From Candidatus Njordarchaeota archaeon (GTDB lineage: Archaea > Thermoproteota > JANJXX01 > Panguiarchaeales > Panguiarchaeaceae): a DNA stretch of 16,357 bases. The notes below the pieces were generated by a model. It searched no databases and was not told the DNA's origin. It was given only the letters and a program-made list of their open reading frames with translations. This document shows, piece after piece, positions 6,598 through 13,142 of the stretch. Within the stretch, counting starts at the first letter, position 1; every line of letters begins with the position of its first letter. Location of the stretch: the NCBI GenBank assembly GCA_029855985.1, contig JAGSHR010000215.1:1-16357 (forward strand), in the 5' to 3' direction. Both the position numbers and the translations under genes were made by a program.

Positions 6598-7083
6598 TCA
6601 TTCTTCCGCTTTCACAGTGAACAAGTCAGAGGGCTCGAATATCACGATTCTCGCTTCTTTAGGAACAAATACGAGTTTTCCGTCTTTCTCAACGAAATCA
6701 TATGACATTATGATCTTCGCGGGGTAATTAGATACACCGCGTTTATTTGCTTCTTCAACGATTTTTGAGGCGATTGCACCCCAATTTTTCTTACTTTCAT
6801 TCATGTCGAAGTTGGGTTTCTCTTTTCTTGTCTTGTTAAATAGGGCATAGACTCCTCTCTTTAATCTGAATATTGCGCCTCTTAGGGTGGTTGAAATTCG
6901 GATATTGAAAACGTTTTCTCCTTGGGCAGCTTGCATAAAGTTTTTGAGTTCCTGGAGCAATCTTTCCTTCTGTTCTTTATCCATTCCCGCATCCTTTAAC
7001 TTTGCGATTTCTTCCTCTAGTTCCTTCATCTTCTTTAATACGATTTCAAACTCGGACTCGATTTTTGATTCTTCTTCGCTCAT
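6598..7083 (-). CDS. small coiled-coil protein of unknown function
   Basis: A 161-aa soluble protein. Residues 1-50 form a charged, heptad-like helix rich in Glu and Lys (EFEIVLKKMKELEEEIAKLK), probably a coiled coil. Residues 55-161 look like an alpha/beta domain with NVFNIRISTTLRGAIFRLKRG, a Lys/Asn-rich loop, a helix ending NKRGVSNYPAK and closing strands (KLVFVPKEARIVIFEPSDL). No Cys or catalytic signature is seen and I do not recognise the family. The start is very well supported by AGGTGAT with GGTG at 7091-7094 on the minus strand, 7 nt before the ATG. It is divergent from the ECF transporter across a 131-bp shared upstream region and meets the eight-TM gene tail to tail with 5 bp between stops. 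Confidence 0.75.
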   Translation of the reverse strand: MSEEESKIESEFEIVLKKMKELEEEIAKLKDAGMDKEQKERLLQELKNFMQAAQGENVFNIRISTTLRGAIFRLKRGVYALFNKTRKEKPNFDMNESKKNWGAIASKIVEEANKRGVSNYPAKIIMSYDFVEKDGKLVFVPKEARIVIFEPSDLFTVKAEE

Positions 7084-7128
7084 GGTATATCACCTTTTTT
7101 AGTGTTTGTCTATTTATTGGGCTTAAAT

Positions 7129-7160
7129 AATTATACTTTTCTCGCTATATTAATTATACT
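7129..7160. repeat. two 9-bp direct repeats in the divergent ECF/unknown promoter region
   Basis: AATTATACT occurs at 7129-7137 and again at 7152-7160, 23 bp apart start to start (about two helical turns). The region also holds a TTAAAATAT TATA candidate (7162-7170) for the ECF genes. Repeats spaced like this could bind a dimeric regulator controlling the importer, but in such AT-rich DNA chance is a real alternative. Confidence 0.35.
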
Positions 7161-7214
7161 GTTAAAATATCTAAAAGTTTGGTAATTCATTTTTTTTCAG
7201 GAGTGTAAACAAAG

Positions 7215-8585
7215 TTGACATTAGAGCTTGAAGATATCTGGTTCAAGTATAGCGTATCAAAAGACTGGGTACTCAAGAACATTAATATAACGGTGAAAGA
7301 AGGATCAATATTACTAGTAGGCGGCCCAACAGGTAGCGGAAAAACAACATTAAGTTACGTCATGTCTGGGATTATCCCCCGCTTTATTAATGGCGAGTTA
7401 AAAGGCATTGTGAAATTAAACGGCAAAAAAATTGAAACCAAAAAACTCATGGGTAAAATAGGGTATGTTTTCCAAAATTTTGAGAACCAATTGTTAAGTC
7501 TTAGTGTGAGAGATGAAATCTTAATAACAATTGTGAACAATCACCCAAAAAATGTCGTAAACAGTATATTTGAGCACCTAATCGATGTGTTTAGCCTCAG
7601 AGAATTATTAGATCGATATGTTTATGATCTGAGTTTCGGTGAGATGCAGAGAGTAGCTCTAGCATCCATGATGGGCGGGAATCCTAGAATATTGATAATG
7701 GATGAACCCATGGCTCATATAGATGAAAAATCAAAGAGAATGCTTGTTAAGGAGCTCAAAAGATTAAGGGATGAGGGCTACGCTATAGTGGTTTTTGAAC
7801 ATAGAATCAAAAAACTAAAAGAATTGGCTGACACGCTGGCTATACTAAAAAACGGTGAAATAATCTATGTGGGGGACCCCACTAAAGGATGGGTTGAATG
7901 TGAAAAACATGGATTAAGAGTGTCAACCCTAAAGCTCACCTTTAAAGTTAAAAATGAAACTAGCAAACAGAGCGTGATCATAAGGGATTTATGGGTTAAA
8001 AGAAACCCCTCAGAGTACGTTTTAAGAGGATTAAATTTAACTATTGAATCAGGAAAGCTAGTAATAATTTATGGAGAAAACGGCGCGGGAAAAACAACTT
8101 TAGCGTTAACAATGGCAAAAACGCTTCAACCTGACAGAGGAAAAGTTAAGATAATTGGAGATCTCAACATAGTTTTCCAAAACCCGGACATTCAGTTGAT
8201 TTATGATACTGTTCTAGAAGAGGTTTATTTACCTGCAAAAAATAGTGGTTTAAAGGATGAACAGGCTAGAAAAATAGCTGAGCAGTTGCTTAAATCACTG
8301 GGCTTATGGGAACTGAGGGGTGAACATCCCCTATCAATAAGTAAAGGTCAGAGGTACAGATTAGCATTGGCTTCTATTTTGGCTTCTAAACCGAGGATAA
8401 TCATACTTGATGAACCGACTTTTGGCCAAGATTTAAATGGGTTAAAACTCATTTTTAACACGATATCACGTTACATAAATGAACATGGAGCAACCGCTTT
8501 AATCTTGACTAGCGATGAGGAACTCTTTGAGTCCTTTGACGTGGAAAAATACGTATTAGAAAACGGGAAGCTAAGAAGGGGTTAA
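7215..8585 (+). CDS. ECF-type transporter double ATPase (fused EcfA1-EcfA2-like)
   Basis: Energises vitamin, metal or other micronutrient uptake by hydrolysing ATP at the inner face of the membrane together with EcfT. The 456-aa protein has two ABC ATPase halves. Half one (1-225): Walker A GPTGSGKT (37-44), Q-loop Q87, signature LSFGE (139-143), Walker B ILIMDE (159-164) and switch H196 in FEHR. Half two (255-456): GENGAGKT (287-294), Q322, a divergent signature LSISKGQ (373-379), Walker B IIILDE (395-400), but TSD at 432-434 where the switch His is expected (Ser433). One ATP site is therefore probably degenerate. It starts with TTG, 9 nt after GGAGTG (7200-7205), and the fold needs this start (LELEDIWFKY is the first strand). 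EcfT follows after 2 nt. No S component is present, so the substrate is unknown. Confidence 0.88.
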   Translation: MTLELEDIWFKYSVSKDWVLKNINITVKEGSILLVGGPTGSGKTTLSYVMSGIIPRFINGELKGIVKLNGKKIETKKLMGKIGYVFQNFENQLLSLSVRDEILITIVNNHPKNVVNSIFEHLIDVFSLRELLDRYVYDLSFGEMQRVALASMMGGNPRILIMDEPMAHIDEKSKRMLVKELKRLRDEGYAIVVFEHRIKKLKELADTLAILKNGEIIYVGDPTKGWVECEKHGLRVSTLKLTFKVKNETSKQSVIIRDLWVKRNPSEYVLRGLNLTIESGKLVIIYGENGAGKTTLALTMAKTLQPDRGKVKIIGDLNIVFQNPDIQLIYDTVLEEVYLPAKNSGLKDEQARKIAEQLLKSLGLWELRGEHPLSISKGQRYRLALASILASKPRIIILDEPTFGQDLNGLKLIFNTISRYINEHGATALILTSDEELFESFDVEKYVLENGKLRRG

Positions 8586-8587
8586 AC

Positions 8588-9472
8588 TTGCCATTTAGGG
8601 GGATCCTGGAATACGTTGAGAAAAGCACATGGCTGCATAAAACGGACCCTTTAGCTAAGATACTGTACTCAACTATCTTAATATTCTTAGCCTTTATAAT
8701 CTGGAACATAGGAACGCTAATATTCATCCTCCTTTTCCAAACAGTAATTTTCTTGTCCATTAGACCCCCTTCACAGAAGGTAAAGTTTTACTTTAAGGTG
8801 CTTGCTTATATAACGATTACAACTATATTAAGTCAGAGCTTATTCTACTATGGGTACTACAACTATGGGGAGGGCCGAGTCCTAGTTTATCTACTGCCGC
8901 CCAATATACCTGTGATCCGTGATTTAACGGGTGGTAAGGGTGTTGCAATCATTTACGAAGGTTTCATTTATGGATTCATTGTGGCACTTAAGATAATCAT
9001 AATGATGATTACATCTTTAACAGTTATATATACCACGAAGCCAGGTGAAATCTTAAAGAGTTTGATCAAGATCGGTGCCCCCCCGAAATTTGCGATAGCT
9101 ATTGTTACCGCACTTCGATTTCTCCCAATGATATTTGAAGAGGTGTACCAGTTAACAATTGTGATGCGTTTGAAAAAGGAGAAAATCAAGATCAGGAGGC
9201 TTCCGAGATTACTCTATTTGATGGTTAAGAACATAATAGTGGAGAGCTATAAAAGAGCATTCATTATAGGGATAGCGCTTGAAGTTAGGGGGATACCTGA
9301 GAACCCAGAAATCCCCATAAGTAGTAATAAAGTGAGCTTAACTGGTTCTTTGATTCTTTTTATATTAGGGTTATTCATTATTCATCAGAGTTTAACGGGA
9401 TTGAGTTTATTTAAACCAGCCTTTCTTTTTCTCAAGGACTACTTCAAGAATACCATTCCTATAGTCCCATGA
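8588..9472 (+). CDS. ecfT: ECF transporter transmembrane coupling protein (EcfT)
   Basis: The integral membrane partner that links the ATPase pair to a substrate-binding S component. The 294-aa protein shows the family opening HKTDPLAKILY (17-27) and hydrophobic segments at about 25-58, 68-88, 118-150 and 250-268. A long cytoplasmic helical region (150-235) carries the coupling segments. The two xARGx motifs that grip the ATPases appear degenerate: MRLKK (193-197) and LEVRG (231-235). It starts with TTG 2 nt after the ATPase stop, so the two are one operon with coupled translation. The last 21 codons (LFKPAF to IPIVP) run antisense into the Hsp20 gene; this tail looks non-conserved and was probably gained by stop loss. 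Family call is firm despite low motif conservation. Confidence 0.83.
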   Translation: MPFRGILEYVEKSTWLHKTDPLAKILYSTILIFLAFIIWNIGTLIFILLFQTVIFLSIRPPSQKVKFYFKVLAYITITTILSQSLFYYGYYNYGEGRVLVYLLPPNIPVIRDLTGGKGVAIIYEGFIYGFIVALKIIIMMITSLTVIYTTKPGEILKSLIKIGAPPKFAIAIVTALRFLPMIFEEVYQLTIVMRLKKEKIKIRRLPRLLYLMVKNIIVESYKRAFIIGIALEVRGIPENPEIPISSNKVSLTGSLILFILGLFIIHQSLTGLSLFKPAFLFLKDYFKNTIPIVP

Positions 9473-9808
9473 CTTAATTTTATCTTTAACTGGGGTTTTT
9501 AACTCTGTTACGTCGCGTATTTCCCTATTGTTTCTTGCGTATAGGTAAAGCTTGTTGTCTTTCACTTTAAGTATAATAGTTGATGGGTCAACTCCCGGTA
9601 CATCGTAAATGACGATTATGTTGTCTCCCATTTCCCTCACGTGTTTAATGATTTCTTCTTTCTCGTTTTCTACTTTGTTCACGATATGTCTACTTGGAGC
9701 TTGGTTTAACGGTATACCAAATATTGATGAAAATATTCTTGTTATATTATCGAATAACTCGTCAATTGGGTCCTCTTCTCTATCCTTATCTCTTTTGTTT
9801 TTATCCAT
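9407..9808 (-). CDS. small heat shock protein, Hsp20/alpha-crystallin family
   Basis: An ATP-independent holdase that binds unfolding proteins in the cytoplasm, usually as large oligomers. The 133-aa protein has a short charged N-terminus (MDKNKRDKDREEDPIDELFD), a linker, and an alpha-crystallin domain at about 55-127. Its marks are DNIIVIYDVPGV (62-73), NKLYLYARN (85-93), ELKTPV (102-107) and the closing strand YRNGILEVVLEKK (116-128). It ends KGWFK with no I-x-I tail, so oligomer contacts may differ from classical members. The ATG has only a weak site (AAGGTTGAC at 9813-9820 on the minus strand). A TATA-like TTTAAATTC lies at 9853-9861. Its last 21 codons and stop overlap the 3' end of EcfT by 66 bp. 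Confidence 0.85.
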   Translation of the reverse strand: MDKNKRDKDREEDPIDELFDNITRIFSSIFGIPLNQAPSRHIVNKVENEKEEIIKHVREMGDNIIVIYDVPGVDPSTIILKVKDNKLYLYARNNREIRDVTELKTPVKDKIKSWDYRNGILEVVLEKKKGWFK

Positions 9809-9852
9809 GGTGTCAACCTTCCATTCATCTAAAGGATTTTAACAGTTCAACT

Positions 9853-9861
9853 GAATTTAAA
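9853..9861 (-). promoter_or_regulatory. TATA-like promoter of the Hsp20 gene
   Basis: On the minus strand TTTAAATTC, preceded by GGATAGTAC, lies about 50 bp before the Hsp20 ATG. Transcription would begin near 9830 with a leader of about 22 nt. Confidence 0.35.
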
Positions 9862-10025
9862 GTACTATCCAGTTTATTTATTCAAAATATTTATTACCTT
9901 GTTTGTGATTTAAACTTTGAAACAAAACTTAACTTCTACATTCTTAAATTTATAAAATTGAGTCTAGTGTTTCTCGGTTTATTATGTTAGTGACAAGTTT
10001 TTGTGTAGGGTCTTGGATTTAACAA

Positions 10026-10046
10026 TAGTGATAAACATTAGTGATA
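10026..10046 (+). repeat. direct repeat pair TAGTGATA upstream of Tes
   Basis: Two perfect 8-bp copies (10026-10033 and 10039-10046) lie 13 bp apart start to start, each preceded by AA or AT, about 130-150 bp before the Tes start. They could be an operator or chance in AT-rich DNA. Confidence 0.3.
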
Positions 10047-10095
10047 TCCAAGATAGTAAAACTTAAATAACACACAACATATTAACATATAACAA

Positions 10096-10118
10096 AACCT
10101 TGAACAAACTTTAAGGTT
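10096..10118. repeat. inverted repeat AACCTT-N11-AAGGTT upstream of Tes
   Basis: Perfect 6-bp arms (10096-10101 and 10113-10118) flank an 11-bp spacer, just upstream of the TATA-like CTTTTATCC. The symmetry and position fit a binding site for a dimeric activator or repressor of the tetraether synthase gene. Confidence 0.35.
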
Positions 10119-10175
10119 ACTTTTATCCAAAATTTTTACAACTTTTACTCTAAAATGAAAAGAGAGGTATAAAAA

Positions 10176-11933
10176 ATGACAAAAGGAGAAACAATAAGAT
10201 ATATCAAGATAGCTGAGAGAGAAATTCCGTTCGGTCCAGCACCAAGACCAGAACTAAGACCAGGGGAAAAACTCATCAAACACACAGCATCACTCTGCCC
10301 AGAATGCCTAAGGTTACTCCCAGCAATAATATTTGAAAGAGACGGTAAAGTATGGATAAGAAGGGTCTGCCCAGAACACGGGGAAATCGAAGAAGTTTAC
10401 TGGGGAGACGCCCAACTATACCACAGAGCACTACAATACGAAGCTCCCCCAATTAAAATAGAAGGAACAACCATGGATGTAGTAGCACCATGTCCATATA
10501 GTTGCGGTTTATGCCCACTTCACCAAAACTACACAGCACTCGCAAACCTAGTGGTAACAAATCGATGTGATCTATCGTGTTGGTATTGTTTCTTCTTCGC
10601 TGAGAAAAGCGGATATGTTTACGAACCAACAATAGATGAAATCAGAGAAATGATTAGGGCCCTAAGGCGAGAGGGGCCATGGCATCCAAATGCAATACAG
10701 ATAACAGGTGGAGAGCCAACACTAAGAGATGACCTCTTAGAGATAATAAAAGTCGCAAAAGAGGAAGGCATCACACACGTACAATTAAACACCCACGGTG
10801 TAACATTCGCAAGAAAATGGTTTGAAGAAGGATTTGAAAAGGCAGTAGAGTACGCTAGATCTCTAAGAGAGGGCGGAGTTAACACGATCTACATGAGCTT
10901 TGACGGAGTGAGACCCCAATCAAACGCTAAGAACCACTGGGAAGTACCATATACATTTGAGGTATTCAGAAAAGCAGGAGTAACTAGCGTAGTACTCGTC
11001 CCAGTAGTAATAAGAGGCGTAAACACAGATGAGGTTGGAGATATCGTTAGATTCGCAGCTATGAATATGGACGTTGTAAGAGGAGTAAACTTCCAACCAG
11101 TTTCAATAACAGGTAGTGTGCCAAGAAGTGTGAGAGAGAAAATAAGAATAACGATTCCAGATGTCCTAAAGTTAATAGAAGAGCAAACAGAGGGTGATAT
11201 ACCGGCTGAATCCTGGTACACAATTCCGTGGACCTATACATTCTCAGACTTTGTAGAAGCACTATCAGGAAAACCAACGATCAAAATGTCAAACAACCCT
11301 GCATGTGGAGCCGCAACATATGTGTTCCCAGAATTCGAGAAGAAAGATGGTCAAAGAATACCAAAAAGATTTGTACCAATAACAGCATTCGTTGACGTAG
11401 AAGGCTTAACAGAGTACTTGAAGGAGAAAACCCAAGAGCTAAAAGACGGTAAAAGTAAAACAAAGGTTCTACTAGGATTACTATGGAACCTGAGAAAGTT
11501 CATAGATACAAAGAAAGCACCAGAAGGAATAAACCTAAGAAGACTATTGGCAAGTATTATCCTAAAGAGAGATTATGGTACACTAGGGCAATTCCACTAC
11601 AAAGCGTTATTCCTAGGTATGATGCACTTCATGGACCTATATAACTATGATGTCCAAAGAGTTCAAAGATGTAACATTCACTACTTGACACCAGACCCAG
11701 AGAGGAGAATAATCCCATTCTGTGCCTTCAACGTACTAGAGGACCTATACAGGGATTACATACAGAAGAAATACAGTAAACCCATAGAAGAATGGATAAA
11801 GATAAAGGGCGACACAAAACCAGTCGGAATTAAATTGAAATACAGGAGAAACGTTAAGAAACTCGCATCAGGAGAACCGTACAAGAGAACATACTGGTAC
11901 TTCGGTAAAAAGTATGGATACTTAAAAGAATAA
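10176..11933 (+). CDS. tes: radical SAM tetraether lipid synthase (Tes, MJ0619-like)
   Basis: Archaeal Tes couples the terminal carbons of diether lipid chains by radical chemistry, making the tetraether (GDGT) lipids of membrane monolayers. This 585-aa protein has the family's layout. An N-terminal zinc/rubredoxin-like Cys site CPEC (41-44) pairs with CPEHG (65-69). CPYSCGLCPLH (106-116) is an extra iron-sulfur site. The radical SAM motif CDLSCWYC (C131, C135, C138) is followed by ITGGEP (176-181). Further Cys at 377, 499 (QRCNIHY) and 516 (PFCAF) can bind another cluster. Length matches the family. GAGGT at 10164-10168 precedes the ATG by 7 nt. The coding strand is markedly A-rich with many AGA, ACA and CCA codons. 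Its stop is 1 nt from the stop of convergent egsA, another lipid gene. A related radical SAM lipid enzyme (for example one making H-shaped lipids) is the main alternative. Confidence 0.88.
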   Translation: MTKGETIRYIKIAEREIPFGPAPRPELRPGEKLIKHTASLCPECLRLLPAIIFERDGKVWIRRVCPEHGEIEEVYWGDAQLYHRALQYEAPPIKIEGTTMDVVAPCPYSCGLCPLHQNYTALANLVVTNRCDLSCWYCFFFAEKSGYVYEPTIDEIREMIRALRREGPWHPNAIQITGGEPTLRDDLLEIIKVAKEEGITHVQLNTHGVTFARKWFEEGFEKAVEYARSLREGGVNTIYMSFDGVRPQSNAKNHWEVPYTFEVFRKAGVTSVVLVPVVIRGVNTDEVGDIVRFAAMNMDVVRGVNFQPVSITGSVPRSVREKIRITIPDVLKLIEEQTEGDIPAESWYTIPWTYTFSDFVEALSGKPTIKMSNNPACGAATYVFPEFEKKDGQRIPKRFVPITAFVDVEGLTEYLKEKTQELKDGKSKTKVLLGLLWNLRKFIDTKKAPEGINLRRLLASIILKRDYGTLGQFHYKALFLGMMHFMDLYNYDVQRVQRCNIHYLTPDPERRIIPFCAFNVLEDLYRDYIQKKYSKPIEEWIKIKGDTKPVGIKLKYRRNVKKLASGEPYKRTYWYFGKKYGYLKE

Positions 11934-11934
11934 A

Positions 11935-12987
11935 CTAAACAACCATCTCCAAAATTTTTTCTTTACTCAAGTCCACTTTGCTTAAAATAGTGTATCGATC
12001 CCTAATTCTCGGTGCGAACTGTATAGCCTTCACTATTTCTTCCATTGATAAACCAAGCTCCCTGTAACTTCTGGGTAAACCAACCTTCCTAAAAACATCC
12101 AAAAGCTCATCAATATCCTCGCCCCTAAACTTCTCGGCAACTAGCATTCCATAGGCCACTTGGTAACCATGCAACGTGGCTTTACTAGGGAATAACAAAT
12201 CAATCGCATGACTTATTAGGTGCTCAGCACCACTCGCAGGTCTTGAACTTCCAGCGATAGCCATCGACAATCCAGACAAGATTAAACCGTGAGCGAGCTC
12301 TTCAAGAATAGTTGGATCCAAAATATCTACCCTTCCACTTGATAGAAGAAGTCTTCTATAAAAATTCATCGAAGCATTGTAGGATAAAATGTACGCTGGC
12401 ATATCAATTGGTTCCCCCAAATCCCTATTAGCAAGTTTCCAATCTTTTAACGCAGAGATATTTGAGAGAAGATCACCAATACCCGCGATCGTAGTCTCAA
12501 TAGGGGCCTTCCTAATGATATTTATATCCAATATCACCTTTGTAGGCATTTGGGACTTCAAACTTAATCTTCTTCTCCCATCAGGTTCCTTTAAGACAGA
12601 TATAGGGGAAGCTATCCCGTCATTCGATAGAGTTGTTGGGATCACAATAACTGGAAGAAGAGACATGTAAGCCACATATTTGCTAACATCAATGATCTTG
12701 CCACCACCAAAACCCACAATTAAACCGTAGGTTTTAGAGTCCTTTAGATATGTCCCGTAGATCTCTGTAACCGTGCTAGTGCACGCATTTTCGATAAAGG
12801 CAGTGTCAAGTCTAGTATCCTCAAACTCTATCTCGTTGTTCAAGTATTTATCATACAAGTGCTTAGTCGTGATCAATAGGATTTTTTGTATAGGGGAGAT
12901 GTACCTTAGCAAATCTCCAAATGTCTCACTAATATGATCATTTGAAATAATATCAATTTCCAACGGCAGATTAATGCTCCGAAACAT
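11935..12987 (-). CDS. egsA: sn-glycerol-1-phosphate dehydrogenase
   Basis: Reduces dihydroxyacetone phosphate to sn-glycerol-1-phosphate with NAD(P)H, setting the stereochemistry of archaeal membrane lipids; a cytoplasmic, zinc-dependent enzyme. The 350-aa protein has the nucleotide-binding GFGGGKIIDVSKY (92-104) and the signature PTTLSNDGIASP (117-128). Zinc ligands are D172 in GIGDLLSN, H256 in SSRPASGAEHLISH and H273 in TLHGYQV. Length is normal. The ATG at 12987 lacks a clear GGTG site. A TATA box (CTATATAATT, 13055-13064 on this strand) implies a leader of roughly 45 nt. It lies 155 bp downstream of the ammonia-lyase gene on the same strand but with its own promoter, and faces Tes tail to tail with 1 nt between stops. 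Confidence 0.94.
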   Translation of the reverse strand: MFRSINLPLEIDIISNDHISETFGDLLRYISPIQKILLITTKHLYDKYLNNEIEFEDTRLDTAFIENACTSTVTEIYGTYLKDSKTYGLIVGFGGGKIIDVSKYVAYMSLLPVIVIPTTLSNDGIASPISVLKEPDGRRRLSLKSQMPTKVILDINIIRKAPIETTIAGIGDLLSNISALKDWKLANRDLGEPIDMPAYILSYNASMNFYRRLLLSSGRVDILDPTILEELAHGLILSGLSMAIAGSSRPASGAEHLISHAIDLLFPSKATLHGYQVAYGMLVAEKFRGEDIDELLDVFRKVGLPRSYRELGLSMEEIVKAIQFAPRIRDRYTILSKVDLSKEKILEMVV

Positions 12988-13054
12988 TCCGCATCTTACT
13001 CTTCACTAAAACCACTAAAACTCCAACAGATGCGAACAAAAGATCACAAAAGTT

Positions 13055-13064
13055 AATTATATAG
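13055..13064 (-). promoter_or_regulatory. TATA-box promoter of egsA
   Basis: CTATATAATT on the minus strand, inside TCCTATATAATTAACT, is the best TATA match in the 155-bp gap between the ammonia-lyase and egsA. Usual spacing gives a start near 13034. It implies egsA is transcribed on its own and not only by read-through. Confidence 0.45.
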
Positions 13065-13142
13065 GATATACCCAACAACTATAAAAATAAAACAAAATTT
13101 AAACGCGGAATATTTTAAATGGATGCTTTGGCTAAGTGAAAA

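Larger units (their letters stand above)
9862..10175. other. remainder of the 367-bp divergent intergenic region between Hsp20 and Tes
   Basis: This stretch is AT-rich and holds no gene I can support. It contains two direct TAGTGATA repeats (10026-10033, 10039-10046), an inverted AACCTT/AAGGTT pair (10096-10118), a TATA-like CTTTTATCC near 10122-10130 and a GAGGT ribosome site (10164-10168), 7 nt before the Tes ATG. The length and the repeats suggest regulated expression of the lipid gene, the chaperone gene or both. Confidence 0.5.

Noticed and set aside
9694..9990. 98-codon plus-strand ORF overlapping the Hsp20 gene and the region upstream of it
   Set aside because: About the first 115 bases are antisense to the well-supported Hsp20 start region, it has no ribosome site, and the rest covers the Hsp20 promoter. 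The product has no recognisable pattern.
12389..12670. 93-codon plus-strand ORF within egsA
   Set aside because: It is antisense to conserved egsA motifs and has no independent support.
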